A stretch of DNA of 64,000 nt from F1-120-MAGs238 sp964484185 (GTDB lineage: Bacteria > Planctomycetota > Phycisphaerae > Phycisphaerales > UBA1924), in NCBI GenBank assembly GCA_964484185.1, contig CAZAEQ010000015.1:1-64000 (forward strand), read 5' to 3'. How positions within the stretch are numbered: the first letter of the stretch is position 1; each line of letters starts with the position of its first letter. This document shows positions 46,001 to 53,794 of this stretch, in pieces. The notes below the pieces were generated by a model. That model did no database searches, had not been told where the DNA came from, and saw only the letters and a list, made by a program, of their open reading frames with translations. The position numbers were made by a program, and so were the translations under genes.

Positions 46001-46555
46001 AGCAGCGTTCACGAGCATATCGCGTTCTGCTCCAGTCGCGGTCGTTGCATCGGCGAGCGCCTTGCGAGCGGCGGCCTCGGCATCAAACGCCGCTGCGGCA
46101 GCCTTCAGCTTTTCGCCCTGCACGGCATCGGCTTTCGTGAGCGTTTCAATCTGAGTCGTGCGCTGGTCAGCAGGTGCACGCATCAATTGGTCAAATCGAG
46201 CCGGAGAGAGCGAGTTGGTCCCGAGCTTGGCAAGCTCATCTTCATACGTCTGACGAAGCTTTTTCACGCGCTCGCCTGGCAGCGGCATCGTCACTTCAAT
46301 GCGGTCACGACCCTGCGCAATAAACGTGATATCCAGTGTTCCCACCGGATTGATTCGTTGTTTCAACACGCTGATCGTCTGATCAAGTACAACCTTCGCG
46401 TTCTCATCAGGGCGAATTTGCACTGCATAAACCAGACTCACTCCACCGCGAAGGTCCTTGCCGAGCTTGAGCTTTTTTTCCAGCGGTACGATTGACCGCC
46501 AGCAGATCAAGAGCACCGCCAGCACCAGAACAGCAGAAAGGTAAATATTCCTCAT
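43067..46555 (-). CDS. secDF: SecDF fusion, protein-export membrane protein, with coiled-coil insertion
   Basis: ATG at 46555 (MRNIYLSAVLVLAVLLICWR). The 1162 residues join SecD and SecF, with about twelve membrane helices. SecD parts: KLGKDLRGGVSLVYAV, IAFEMNPRGGALLGNLT, and GIAGLILTFGTAVDANVLIY with the proton-path Asp and YERIREELR. SecF parts: IEFLGGTQVEVQFKRG, a second helix bundle, and VAGFSLNDTIIIMDRIRE. SecDF uses the proton gradient to pull secreted proteins across the inner membrane. The first periplasmic region holds an unusually long Ala/Asp-rich helical insertion (roughly residues 95-300). yajC lies immediately upstream, the standard arrangement. Confidence 0.94.
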   Translation of the reverse strand: MRNIYLSAVLVLAVLLICWRSIVPLEKKLKLGKDLRGGVSLVYAVQIRPDENAKVVLDQTISVLKQRINPVGTLDITFIAQGRDRIEVTMPLPGERVKKLRQTYEDELAKLGTNSLSPARFDQLMRAPADQRTTQIETLTKADAVQGEKLKAAAAAFDAEAAARKALADATTATGAERDMLVNAAGAAGEAFDLKRAEYFKSIVTAEDVRRVLSLSDKDRVLDDPEAKDPTKARVVIPSPQKQGLERLLATHPDAKAQIDRVISVHDAFMAERTTLDDPQDLVKLLKGAGVLTFRITVDPQSEGSANSHPNEADLREQLRARGPKNVKSTDARWYKLNKLESWYENVSGLKAIESFPAQYFANRGYVVEPFDGEYYMLAWDIPRLRLTPAEGDWAVAAARQTVDELNKPAIAFEMNPRGGALLGNLTLEPSKIKSKMAVMLDDEIYTAPTLQSAISRSGRITGSFEQSEVDYIVRVLNAGSLQAKLSPEPLSTQQVGPQLGQDNLDKGLKAGIIALVVVGGFMMVYYFGCGVISVVALLCNALIIVGAMALAQASFTMPGIAGLILTFGTAVDANVLIYERIREELRNGQDIRTAVRLGFHKALSSIVDGNVANLIVCIVLGYIGTPEIRGFAITMGIGVIGTLFSALVITRFFFDVLVFKLGWRRVTMLPMAVPAIQRLLTPHINWLKLRYVFFTVSFIYVSMGLYAAATRGEKMLHIEFLGGTQVEVQFKRGSDGKPLTLERAEVEDRVKAEASKLEDTKTSLQMQAIDVTPINPEAGGVRSSWFLIKTVATNQAAVEQVVSKALSGYIEQQQALKFDQSTERDWAKAPVYPINQATLGEVVGRTQYKDPVAKYDGGVAIVLDAIDPPVELTVLKARLDKARSRPEYADTLGRTREVVVLDENAGLVRSAVIVVRDEDSTVYTDEDRWNDRVARREWALTRDALTVAGTSASIQNFSPAIAETFKAQAVAATGLSFLLIGIYIWIRFKGFRYSFAAIIALVHDILTVIGAVAVCEILFEHSWGQPIARSLLLMPFKIDLNMVAAMLTVAGFSLNDTIIIMDRIRETKGKLVHASADIINSAINQTISRTVITSGLTLLSCVILYIFGGEGVRPFAFALTVGIGIGTYSSIAVAAPIVWSRKGSKETEASLEPGIVPSATS

Positions 46556-46672
46556 CGCGAAAGCTCGCTCCAAATCTCGTTCATTGCGAAATGTTCTGCC
46601 GCCCTCGAATCCTGGCGACCATCAGAAACACTCGCCTCCATGCGTGTACACATTCCGTCTCGTTCAAGTCAA

Positions 46673-47152
46673 TCAGACGCTGACTGTCGCCTCTTTTACT
46701 TCAACCTTTGAGTCAGGCAGTTCCTTGCCGCTGCGAACAACTCCAGCGAGGGCACTGCGGCTAAAACGAATCTTGCCCTGCTCTACCTGAAGGACCATTT
46801 CATCGTTTGTGAGTTCGCAGACCTGACCGATGACGCCGCCCGTCGTTGCGACCTTGTCGCCCTTCTTGACAGACTTCAACATCTCTTCGCGAACCTTGCC
46901 TTGCTTGCGACCCTGCCAGATCTGCCAGCCGATGATCAATGCAAAGACCACCAACATCGGAAGCATCATGCCAAACGGGTTCGCCGAACCAGCCGGCTGC
47001 GCGGGTAACGGAGTTCCGTTCGCGCCAGTTGATGTCGTAGTTGCCGGTGCGGCACTGGCGGCGGGTGCGGCGGTTGCGCCAGGGACGCCAACGGCTTGCC
47101 CTTGTTGCATTGAAACGAGCGAGGTCAACCAAGAGGTATGAATTGTGGTCAT
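46673..47152 (-). CDS. yajC: Preprotein translocase subunit YajC
   Basis: 159 residues. An Ala/Pro/Thr-rich N-terminal segment precedes one membrane helix (FGMMLPMLVVFALIIGWQIW), then RKQGKVREEMLKSVKKGDKV followed by ATTGGVIGQV, the YajC signature. The N-terminus is longer than in E. coli YajC. It associates with SecDF in the Sec holo-translocon. The stop is 117 bp upstream of the secDF start on the same strand. Confidence 0.92.
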   Translation of the reverse strand: MTTIHTSWLTSLVSMQQGQAVGVPGATAAPAASAAPATTTSTGANGTPLPAQPAGSANPFGMMLPMLVVFALIIGWQIWQGRKQGKVREEMLKSVKKGDKVATTGGVIGQVCELTNDEMVLQVEQGKIRFSRSALAGVVRSGKELPDSKVEVKEATVSV

Positions 47153-47238
47153 GCGATAGCCTTGTGTTCGGGAGGAAATTTCAGGACCACTAGGATACGC
47201 ACGCCGTTTGGGTTAGACGTGGCAACCATTCAAACAAC

Positions 47239-48498
47239 TCATCCTGGGTTTTCAATCCCCTTAGGCCCCGCCACTGGCCATCGGACCCAGAAACCAACCC
47301 AATCTCCAGTCTGAATAGTCGCACGCAGATCAGCCATAAACCTCTGAAAGTACCTGAGGTTGTGAAGGGTCACAAGAATCGGGCCAAGCATCTCTTCTGC
47401 ATAGAACAGGTGCCGCAGATACGCCCGGCTGAAGGTTCCGCCTTGATACGTCAACCAACCGTGACTCGCCGGAGCACACGCGGGGCAATCGCACCCATGC
47501 TCAATCGGCAGATCATCTTCGGCATACTTGGCATTGCGAAGTCGAATCTGACCGGTCGCTGTAAACGCATTGGCGTTTCGACCGTTCCGAGTTGGCAGCA
47601 CACAGTCGAACATATCTATACCCGCGCGGACTGCCATCACAATGTCGCGCTCATACCCCACACCCATCAGATACCGCGGCTTATCTGATGGCAACAGCGG
47701 CGCAGTATGCTCAACCACCTTCGCAATATCTTCCGTCGATTCCCCCACTGCCACGCCACCAATTGCGTAGCCCGGTAATTCCACGTTGCACACCTGCTGC
47801 ACACTCTTAGAACGTCGATCGAGATCGCTCCCACCTTGGGTAATTCCAAAGAGCGCCTGTTCATCAGGTCTCGCATGTGCCGACTTGCATCGTTCGAGCC
47901 ACTTTGCAGTGCGATCCAGTGCAATATCCAATCGCGTGTTGTGGTCGTACCCCTTTTTCCCGGTATCGCGTCGGATCGCCGCTTCCCGCCGCGCAGTCTG
48001 TGTTTCATCAACACCCACGCCAGCAGCCGCATCTACCGGCGGCGGGCAATCGTCAAACGCCATGATAATGTCCGCTCCAAGCTGGTTCTGCGTCTCAATC
48101 GCATTCTCCGGCGTCATCCGCACACTACTTCCATCCACGATCGATTTGAACGTTACGCCATCATCATCAATGCGATTCGTCTGTGCCAGCGAAAAGGCCT
48201 GATACCCACCCGAGTCTGTCAGAATCGGCCCGCCCCAGTTCATGAATTTGTGCACGCCGCCACGTCGCTTGATCAATTCCGAACCCGGCCGGAGCAGCAA
48301 GTGATATGTGTTGTTCAGCAATATCTGGGCGCCGGTTTCCTTCACCAGATGTGGCAGGATTCCCTTCACCGTTCCCTTGGTTCCCACAGGCATAAACGCT
48401 GGCGTATCGAACGCTCCATGCGGCGTAGTCACCCGCCCCACTCTGGCGCGGCTGGTTGAACACTGCTTCAGGATTTCAAATGTAAGAGGTTGCGGCAC
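47239..48498 (-). CDS. tgt: Queuine tRNA-ribosyltransferase (TGT)
   Basis: GTG at 48498 starts MPQPLTFEILKQCSTSRARV. The catalytic parts are complete: PAFMPVGTKGTVKGI, LTDSGGYQAFSL with the base-binding Asp, GYAIGGVAVGES, and FDCVLPTRNGRNANAFTATG with the nucleophilic Asp. The zinc site is Cys-x-Cys-x2-Cys (CDCPACAP) plus the later His in VTLHNLRYFQR. It exchanges guanine-34 for preQ1 in tRNAs with GUN anticodons. About 419 residues, slightly longer than E. coli (375). It lies 86 bp upstream of yajC on the same strand, as in the common tgt-yajC-secDF cluster. Confidence 0.95.
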   Translation of the reverse strand: MPQPLTFEILKQCSTSRARVGRVTTPHGAFDTPAFMPVGTKGTVKGILPHLVKETGAQILLNNTYHLLLRPGSELIKRRGGVHKFMNWGGPILTDSGGYQAFSLAQTNRIDDDGVTFKSIVDGSSVRMTPENAIETQNQLGADIIMAFDDCPPPVDAAAGVGVDETQTARREAAIRRDTGKKGYDHNTRLDIALDRTAKWLERCKSAHARPDEQALFGITQGGSDLDRRSKSVQQVCNVELPGYAIGGVAVGESTEDIAKVVEHTAPLLPSDKPRYLMGVGYERDIVMAVRAGIDMFDCVLPTRNGRNANAFTATGQIRLRNAKYAEDDLPIEHGCDCPACAPASHGWLTYQGGTFSRAYLRHLFYAEEMLGPILVTLHNLRYFQRFMADLRATIQTGDWVGFWVRWPVAGPKGIENPG

Positions 48499-48519
48499 AC
48501 TACAAAGTAGCCCGCGATT

Positions 48520-49398
48520 TCACCCAGCGTTGCGGCGGCGATTGGTGTCCTGGCTCATCGTCGCGCGTTCTTTGTCCGTCAACGAATGCAGCCCCTTTTC
48601 AGAAACCTTCTTGAGAATCCGATCGATTTCCCGTGATTGAGCATCTGACTCTGCCTGGGTCAGCGGGCTTGCGACTTTTCGGTTCTTTTTCGAATTCGAA
48701 AACACATCAAAGAAATCTCGCAACAGGTGGAGACGGCGAATGAAGAAGTAGCCTGCGACCGCGCCACCAATGTGCGCCGCCTCGCCGCCCGCATTTGAAG
48801 AGCCCGCAACCAGCATGACGACGGAAATTCCAAGATACACATACACCAGTGTCCGCATCTTCATTGTGATCGGAATTGGAATGGCCGTGACTTTGGTCTC
48901 TGGTTCCAGATACGCACATGCCATCATGACGCCGAAAACACCTGCAGATGCGCCAACAAGCGGTGTCGAAGTGCTGTGAATCAGTACTCCAGGGATGTTT
49001 ACATACTGCCCTATGGCATTCAGGAGAAAGTACATCAACCCGCCGCAGACGCCGCAAACTATGTAGTATGCGAGATATCTGGTCTTGCCCAGGTGCTCTT
49101 CAACAATCCTGCCGAACATGTAGAGGCCCAGCATGTTCATCGCAATGTGCATCCAGCCTGCGTGAAGGAACTGAAAAGAAATGATGCGCCAAAACTCCAG
49201 TTTCGGCGGCATCAGCATCGCTGTAGAAAAATGCCCGAACTGCGCGATCCAGTTTCCCAGATTTGGCGAGACCCAGCCCAATAGAAAGATCGCAACGTTG
49301 ACGACGATCAGAACTGTGTTGAACGAACGAATGCGTCCGTTGCTCCACATCTGTGTTGGTTTGTTCTCTCGCGCGTATGGACGATCGTGTATTGACAT
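48520..49398 (-). CDS. Rhomboid family intramembrane serine protease
   Basis: 292 residues with six to seven membrane helices. Catalytic motif GASAG with Ser151, and His209 in EAAHIGGAVAG. The oxyanion/N-terminal motif FLHAGWMHIAMNMLGLYMFG supplies His84 and Asn88. It should cleave membrane helices. The cytosolic C-terminal tail, IDRILKKVSEKGLHSLTDKE followed by RATMSQD, closely matches the tail of the M50-like protein encoded just upstream. This tail is a small shared domain (DUF6576-like) often found in rhomboids. It is transcribed with its neighbours, 108 bp after the M50-like gene. Confidence 0.92.
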   Translation of the reverse strand: MSIHDRPYARENKPTQMWSNGRIRSFNTVLIVVNVAIFLLGWVSPNLGNWIAQFGHFSTAMLMPPKLEFWRIISFQFLHAGWMHIAMNMLGLYMFGRIVEEHLGKTRYLAYYIVCGVCGGLMYFLLNAIGQYVNIPGVLIHSTSTPLVGASAGVFGVMMACAYLEPETKVTAIPIPITMKMRTLVYVYLGISVVMLVAGSSNAGGEAAHIGGAVAGYFFIRRLHLLRDFFDVFSNSKKNRKVASPLTQAESDAQSREIDRILKKVSEKGLHSLTDKERATMSQDTNRRRNAG

Positions 49399-49506
49399 AG
49401 TGGCCCAAACCCATAATCCAGTGTGCGTACCGGTCGAAGTGTCGGTAAGTTCGCTTGATTATCGGCCACGCGGCCAGAGCGTCTCAATTGGACTTTGGAT
49501 TTGGCG

Positions 49507-50571
49507 CTATCGCCGCGGATTCTTGCCGCGTAACTGCTCGGTTTCGCTTCGAAGGGTCGCCTGTTCTTGTTCCGTAAGGCTGCCAAGGCCATGCGAGCGT
49601 ACCTTTGAGAGCAGCTCATCGATTGAAGGTCCGTGATTCGCAATTGGCTCAGTCGACATGGACGTCAACACTTGTTCATCGTCCACATGCTCAGCAACCG
49701 CAATCCCTTCAATCCAGTCCGTGATGTCAAGGGCACGCTCAACAGCCGCATCTTCAATAAACGCGAGTCGCCGCAGTTCGATCCAGCACACCAGTCCACC
49801 GACGGCTGCGAGAGCAACCAGTCGCATCTGTTCCGCCACGACCCCAACGACGAGCAGAGTCACTGCGACCATCAATCCAAACTGAGCTGCGCCTTTGAGT
49901 GCCCCGCGCTGCCCCATCGATTTGGTCAACAGACACTGCATGACGCGGCCTGCATCGAGCGGCGGCATAGGCACCAGGTTCAGTAGCAGCATTAATACTG
50001 ATCCGTAATACGTCCACCACAACACAACCTGCAATTCGGATTTGATTGTGCCTGCAAGTATTCCCGGCTCGAGAATATTGAACCAAAGCGATTCGAGGGG
50101 CGCGCCCGCCCAGATCAACGCTCCGACTGCGATCGCGACCATTAAGAGGCTTGCCGCTAAACCTGCTAATGGAGCCTTCAATCGTGGCATGAGGCCAAGC
50201 GGAGAAGAAAGGGCTCCGCCCTGCCACAAGACCATGCGGCCCGGAAGCCACCCGCCACGGCGTGAAATCACAATACGAGCAACTTCTCGCGCGAGCAGTA
50301 CTACCACAAGTCCACACACAAGCGAAGCTTTGTGAAGCGGGCCTGGAACATCGGGACGGGCTGAAATGAGCAATTCTGCGGCGGCCCACACGATGAAAAT
50401 CATGTGCATGCGCAGCTGTACACCATGGACGCGGAACAGCGGCACCGACCACGTCAGCGGGTCTTCGCCGCGACCGAGCAAACGGGCAATCCAATGCATC
50501 CGCCGCGGCACACCGGGACGCGAAGTCCGCGATGGCTCGTTGCTGAATGGATGTTTAGTTGACTTGCCCAT
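49507..50571 (-). CDS. M50 (site-2-protease-like) membrane protein with destroyed zinc motif
   Basis: 354 residues with about six membrane helices. Where M50 proteases have HExxH this protein has LLAREVARIVI: both His are Arg (Arg95, Arg99) while Glu96 is kept. The second M50 motif is present as LLNLVPMPPLDAGRVM, with Asp206. It should therefore not bind catalytic zinc and is probably a pseudoprotease. The C-terminal tail IDELLSKVRSHGLGSLTEQE followed by QATL matches that of the adjacent rhomboid. Its start lies 2 bp from the Nudix gene stop. Confidence 0.75.
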   Translation of the reverse strand: MGKSTKHPFSNEPSRTSRPGVPRRMHWIARLLGRGEDPLTWSVPLFRVHGVQLRMHMIFIVWAAAELLISARPDVPGPLHKASLVCGLVVVLLAREVARIVISRRGGWLPGRMVLWQGGALSSPLGLMPRLKAPLAGLAASLLMVAIAVGALIWAGAPLESLWFNILEPGILAGTIKSELQVVLWWTYYGSVLMLLLNLVPMPPLDAGRVMQCLLTKSMGQRGALKGAAQFGLMVAVTLLVVGVVAEQMRLVALAAVGGLVCWIELRRLAFIEDAAVERALDITDWIEGIAVAEHVDDEQVLTSMSTEPIANHGPSIDELLSKVRSHGLGSLTEQEQATLRSETEQLRGKNPRR

Positions 50572-50573
50572 TC

Positions 50574-51137
50574 TTAAATCAATCCCTTACTGGCGGCCCA
50601 GAGCAGTGTCAGAACTGACTTTGCGTCCAGGATTTCCCCGCGTTCAATCATTGCAAACGCCTCATCGCGTGGCACAACGTGCACCGTGATGTTCTCATCT
50701 GCTTCCAAATGCTGCCCGACCGCTGCAAGTCCTTTCGCCACATAGGCGTACATCAATTCGTCACTAAGCCCCGGCGAAGTATAAAACCGCCCAAGCTCGT
50801 CGATGGTTGCAGATTTGTAGCCAGTTTCTTCAATTAATTCGCGAGCGGCGGTGAATGCGGGTTCTTCCCCGGTTTCACGGGTTCCAGCGGGCAATTCCCA
50901 GAGCTCGCAGCCGGTTGCGGTGCGGAAATTACGAATGAGGACCACGCTCTTTGGCTGACCAGGAACTTCAAGAATGGGCAGAATGACCACTGCGCCCGGG
51001 TGCCGGACCACTTCCCGCTTCAAAAGCGTGCCATCGCGGCCAGCGAAAACAACCTGTTCAAAGTTAAACTTCGCGCCCTTATGAAGCACGGCACGCGAAA
51101 CCTCGGCAGGAAGATTACGACTAACATCGGTTTCCAT
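50574..51137 (-). CDS. Nudix hydrolase, ADP-ribose pyrophosphatase-like
   Basis: 187 residues. The Nudix box GX5EX7REUXEEXGU is intact (GTRETGEEPAFTAARELIEE then TGY). The protein resembles NudF-type ADP-ribose pyrophosphatases, with GAVVILPILEVPGQPKSVVL before the box and FYTSPGLSDELMYAYVAKGL after it. It would hydrolyse ADP-ribose or ADP-sugars in the cytosol. The gene heads the rightmost part of a minus-strand block and its ATG is only 18 bp from the divergent mlaF start, so its promoter must lie inside mlaF. Confidence 0.9.
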   Translation of the reverse strand: METDVSRNLPAEVSRAVLHKGAKFNFEQVVFAGRDGTLLKREVVRHPGAVVILPILEVPGQPKSVVLIRNFRTATGCELWELPAGTRETGEEPAFTAARELIEETGYKSATIDELGRFYTSPGLSDELMYAYVAKGLAAVGQHLEADENITVHVVPRDEAFAMIERGEILDAKSVLTLLWAASKGLI

Positions 51138-51155
51138 GGAAGGGAGATTCTAAGG

Positions 51156-52046
51156 GTGAGTGTGCAACCGGGCGCGATATTGAACTCAAAGCAGGACAAT
51201 ACCGTGCCATCTCACGCGCCTTCGGAAGAGATTTCTGCCCAGACAGGGCCGGTAATCAGGCTCCGGGATGTCCGAAAATCGTTTGGTAAGCTCAAAGTCC
51301 TTGACGGCGTCTCGATCGACTTTCCGCGGGGCAAGACCACGGTCGTCATGGGGCCATCGGGGTGCGGCAAGTCGGTCACGCTTAAGCACATTGTCGGGCT
51401 ATTGCATCCAGACTCAGGCGAAGTCTGGTTTGAGGGTCACCGGATCGATCGTTTGCGTGAAAAGCAGCTGCGTGAGGTTCGATTGCAGATCGGCTTCCTA
51501 TTCCAGCTCTCTGCGCTCTTTGATTCCATGACAGTCGGCGAGAATCTCGCGTTTCCACTGATTGAGCATACCGACTTTGACTCGAAGAAGCGTGCTGCAC
51601 GCATCGATGAAGCCTTGAGCGTGGTTGACATGCAGGGCTCAGAGAACCGCCAGCCATCTGAGCTTTCCGGCGGCCAGCGAAAGCGAGTCGCCCTGGCGCG
51701 AGCCATCGTGCTGCAACCGCGTGTTGTCCTGTACGATGAACCCACCACCGGGCTTGATCCGATCCGAGCGGACGGCATCGACCAGCTCGTGAAGAAACTT
51801 CGTGATCGCCTCCACGTCACCAGTATCGTCGTCACGCACGACATGAACTCGGCCCGCAAGGTTGCTGACAAGGCCGTGCTCTTGCTCGATGGCAAGGTCG
51901 AAGCCGAGGGCACCTTCGCGGAACTTGAAGCCAATCCAAACTTCCGGGTACAACAATTCCTGCAAGGTGTATATCGTCGGGAGGATGGGGCATCTGAACG
52001 TCCATCCACACCCGGTCAGGCCGCCAGTCTTTCGGAGTTGATCTAA
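51156..52046 (+). CDS. MlaF-type ABC transporter ATPase
   Basis: GTG at 51156 or 51162 is the likely start (AAGG upstream of 51162), giving ~296 residues. Walker A GPSGCGKS, Q-loop LQIGFLFQLSALFDSMTVGE, signature ELSGGQRKRVALARAI, Walker B VVLYDEPTTGLDP and switch VVTHD are all present. The GLDPIRADGIDQLV form and the C-terminal FRVQQFLQGV match MlaF. It would power phospholipid transport with an MlaE permease and MlaD. The mlaD-like gene starts directly at its stop. The matching permease gene is at 23.8 kb. Confidence 0.9.
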   Translation: MSVQPGAILNSKQDNTVPSHAPSEEISAQTGPVIRLRDVRKSFGKLKVLDGVSIDFPRGKTTVVMGPSGCGKSVTLKHIVGLLHPDSGEVWFEGHRIDRLREKQLREVRLQIGFLFQLSALFDSMTVGENLAFPLIEHTDFDSKKRAARIDEALSVVDMQGSENRQPSELSGGQRKRVALARAIVLQPRVVLYDEPTTGLDPIRADGIDQLVKKLRDRLHVTSIVVTHDMNSARKVADKAVLLLDGKVEAEGTFAELEANPNFRVQQFLQGVYRREDGASERPSTPGQAASLSELI

Positions 52047-53090
52047 ATGCCTCGCAGTTCTTTCAATCGCGATCTTCTCACCGGCCTGGTAGCAATCGCC
52101 GGCATCATCGGCCTTGTCGTCATGATGTGGCGATTTGGCGAGTTGTATCGCTTCACGCGCAAGTCCTATCCGCTCTATGTCCGCATGACCGCGGTCAACG
52201 GGCTCAGTTCCACATCCGGCGTCACGCTCAAAGGCGTCCGCGTCGGCGCGATCAGCGATATTGAAACGACCAACGAGGGCGTGCTCATCACCATGCAGAT
52301 CCGTGAGCCAAACAAAGTGCCAAAGGGCATGACGGTCTACATCGATCGTTCGTTTGTTGGCGAAGGCACGCTCGATTTCCGTCCGCCCAGTGACCCGACC
52401 ACGCTTGTTCCCAATAGTTTCCTCGTGCAGGGCGAAATCATCCCTGAAGCAAGTCAACCGCCGATCGTCGCGGCGAGCTTGTTCTCTGATCTCAATGACA
52501 CGGTGAAGGGCCCCATCCAAAGCATGGGCAAGGCCGCCGATCGCATTGAGGTCCTCGCCACCAGTCTCGACGACACCGCGAAGAAATTCTCGGAAATGAT
52601 CGAGCCGCGCACGCTTGCTGAAGTTGACTCTGGCGCAAAGCAGCCAAATCTTCGCAGCGCACTTGCTCGCGCCGATCAAGCCATCGCCAGCGCAAACAAG
52701 TGGCTCGGCGATGAGTCAGCACTGGCCGATGCCAAGGCCTCGCTCTCGAAACTCAATCGCATCCTCGATGAGGCCCAGGCGTTGCCCGACTCGATCACCA
52801 CGGCCGTGAAAGATGCCAGCGGCTCGGTCACGAACATCTCCGACAAGGTCGGCAAGGCCATCGACCAGGCCCAGGAAACCATGAAGACCATCGACGAGGC
52901 TTCGACCCGCCTCCGCGACATGGCCGACGCCGCGCAAAAGGGTGAGGGCACCATCGGCCAGCTCCTCCGCAACCCAGACCTCTATAACAACCTGAATCAG
53001 GCGGCCCTGCGGCTCGAAACCGCGATTGAAGATGCCCGCCAGCTCATCGACAAGTTCAAGAAGGAAGGCTTGCCGCTGAAGCTCAAATGA
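52047..53090 (+). CDS. MlaD-type MCE-domain protein
   Basis: 347 residues, starting right after the mlaF stop. An N-terminal membrane anchor (LLTGLVAIAGIIGLVVMMWR) is followed by one MCE domain (YPLYVRMTAVNGLSSTSGVT, LKGVRVGAISDI, GMTVYIDRSFVGEGTLDF). The remaining ~200 residues are long helices, including LNDTVKGPIQSMGKAADRIE and KVGKAIDQAQETMKTIDEAS. They probably form a needle or coiled tube in the periplasm. E. coli MlaD ends soon after the MCE domain, so this form is closer to the longer MCE proteins. It binds lipids in the periplasm together with MlaF and MlaE. Confidence 0.9.
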   Translation: MPRSSFNRDLLTGLVAIAGIIGLVVMMWRFGELYRFTRKSYPLYVRMTAVNGLSSTSGVTLKGVRVGAISDIETTNEGVLITMQIREPNKVPKGMTVYIDRSFVGEGTLDFRPPSDPTTLVPNSFLVQGEIIPEASQPPIVAASLFSDLNDTVKGPIQSMGKAADRIEVLATSLDDTAKKFSEMIEPRTLAEVDSGAKQPNLRSALARADQAIASANKWLGDESALADAKASLSKLNRILDEAQALPDSITTAVKDASGSVTNISDKVGKAIDQAQETMKTIDEASTRLRDMADAAQKGEGTIGQLLRNPDLYNNLNQAALRLETAIEDARQLIDKFKKEGLPLKLK

Positions 53091-53303
53091 CCCTCCTCGC
53101 GGGTGGCCGCCAGCCAGCACCCTACACCCGACACGATTTTCTCAATATTGTGGTGTTCTCCCCACTCTGCCACCGATAGCTTGTGGTCTGGTCGCGGAAT
53201 TGTCCTCTTCCTAGTGGCCGATTCGGCGGCAGGATTTTCGGAATCATCTCGCATTTCTTTCGATCTGCGCGACTTTCTGAAAGGTGCCGTGATAGCGTTT
53301 GGC

Positions 53304-53765
53304 ATGAGTGATCGGCCGGACAAACACACGGATGTGAACGCAAAGCAGGCCCAAACTCGAGATGAGCAGGCCCGCAAAGATCAGGAAGCGTCAATGCTCG
53401 CGACACGCGAATCTCTTCCGGCCACACGCGATTCCATCACCCACAAATTCTGCATCGACCGCTATGAGGGGTACCTCATGATCGGCCTCTACGCAGATGG
53501 CCGCCCGGGCGAAATCTTCATCAAGATGGCCAAAGAAGGCTCGACGATCTCGGGATTGTGCCAGGCGTTCTGCCGCGCGTTCAGCCTCGCGATCCAGCAC
53601 GGCCTTTCGATCAACGAAGCGGTCGCCCGCTTCAAAGACATGCGCTTTGAGCCCATGGGTTCAACATCAAACCCCGAGATTCCAGAAGCCGCATCGATCG
53701 TCGATTACGTCGCACGCTATCTCGAGCTGCACTTCAGCGAGCCGACGCGCGGCGTTCGTCGCTGA
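53304..53765 (+). CDS. Stand-alone C-terminal domain of B12-dependent (class II) ribonucleotide reductase NrdJ
   Basis: ATG at 53304 gives 153 residues. After a ~35-residue charged start it reads LPATRDSITHKFCIDRYEGY ... LYADGRPGEIFIKMAKEGST ... ISGLCQAFCRAFSLAIQHGL ... RFEPMGSTSNPEIPEAASIV. This is the C-terminal region of long NrdJ proteins (TSCPD-type domain) without the 10-stranded barrel, the B12 site or the CxxC swivel cysteines. It cannot reduce ribonucleotides alone. The role may be a detached regulatory or structural domain of an NrdJ encoded elsewhere. The ~210 bp upstream have no clear gene. Confidence 0.82.
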   Translation: MSDRPDKHTDVNAKQAQTRDEQARKDQEASMLATRESLPATRDSITHKFCIDRYEGYLMIGLYADGRPGEIFIKMAKEGSTISGLCQAFCRAFSLAIQHGLSINEAVARFKDMRFEPMGSTSNPEIPEAASIVDYVARYLELHFSEPTRGVRR

Positions 53766-53794
53766 TCTGGTCACACGCTCACTGCTGATAGTGC

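Noticed and set aside
53103..53303. In-frame region upstream of the NrdJ-domain gene
   Set aside because: It shows no similarity to the NrdJ barrel and no ribosome site; ATG 53304 is kept as start.
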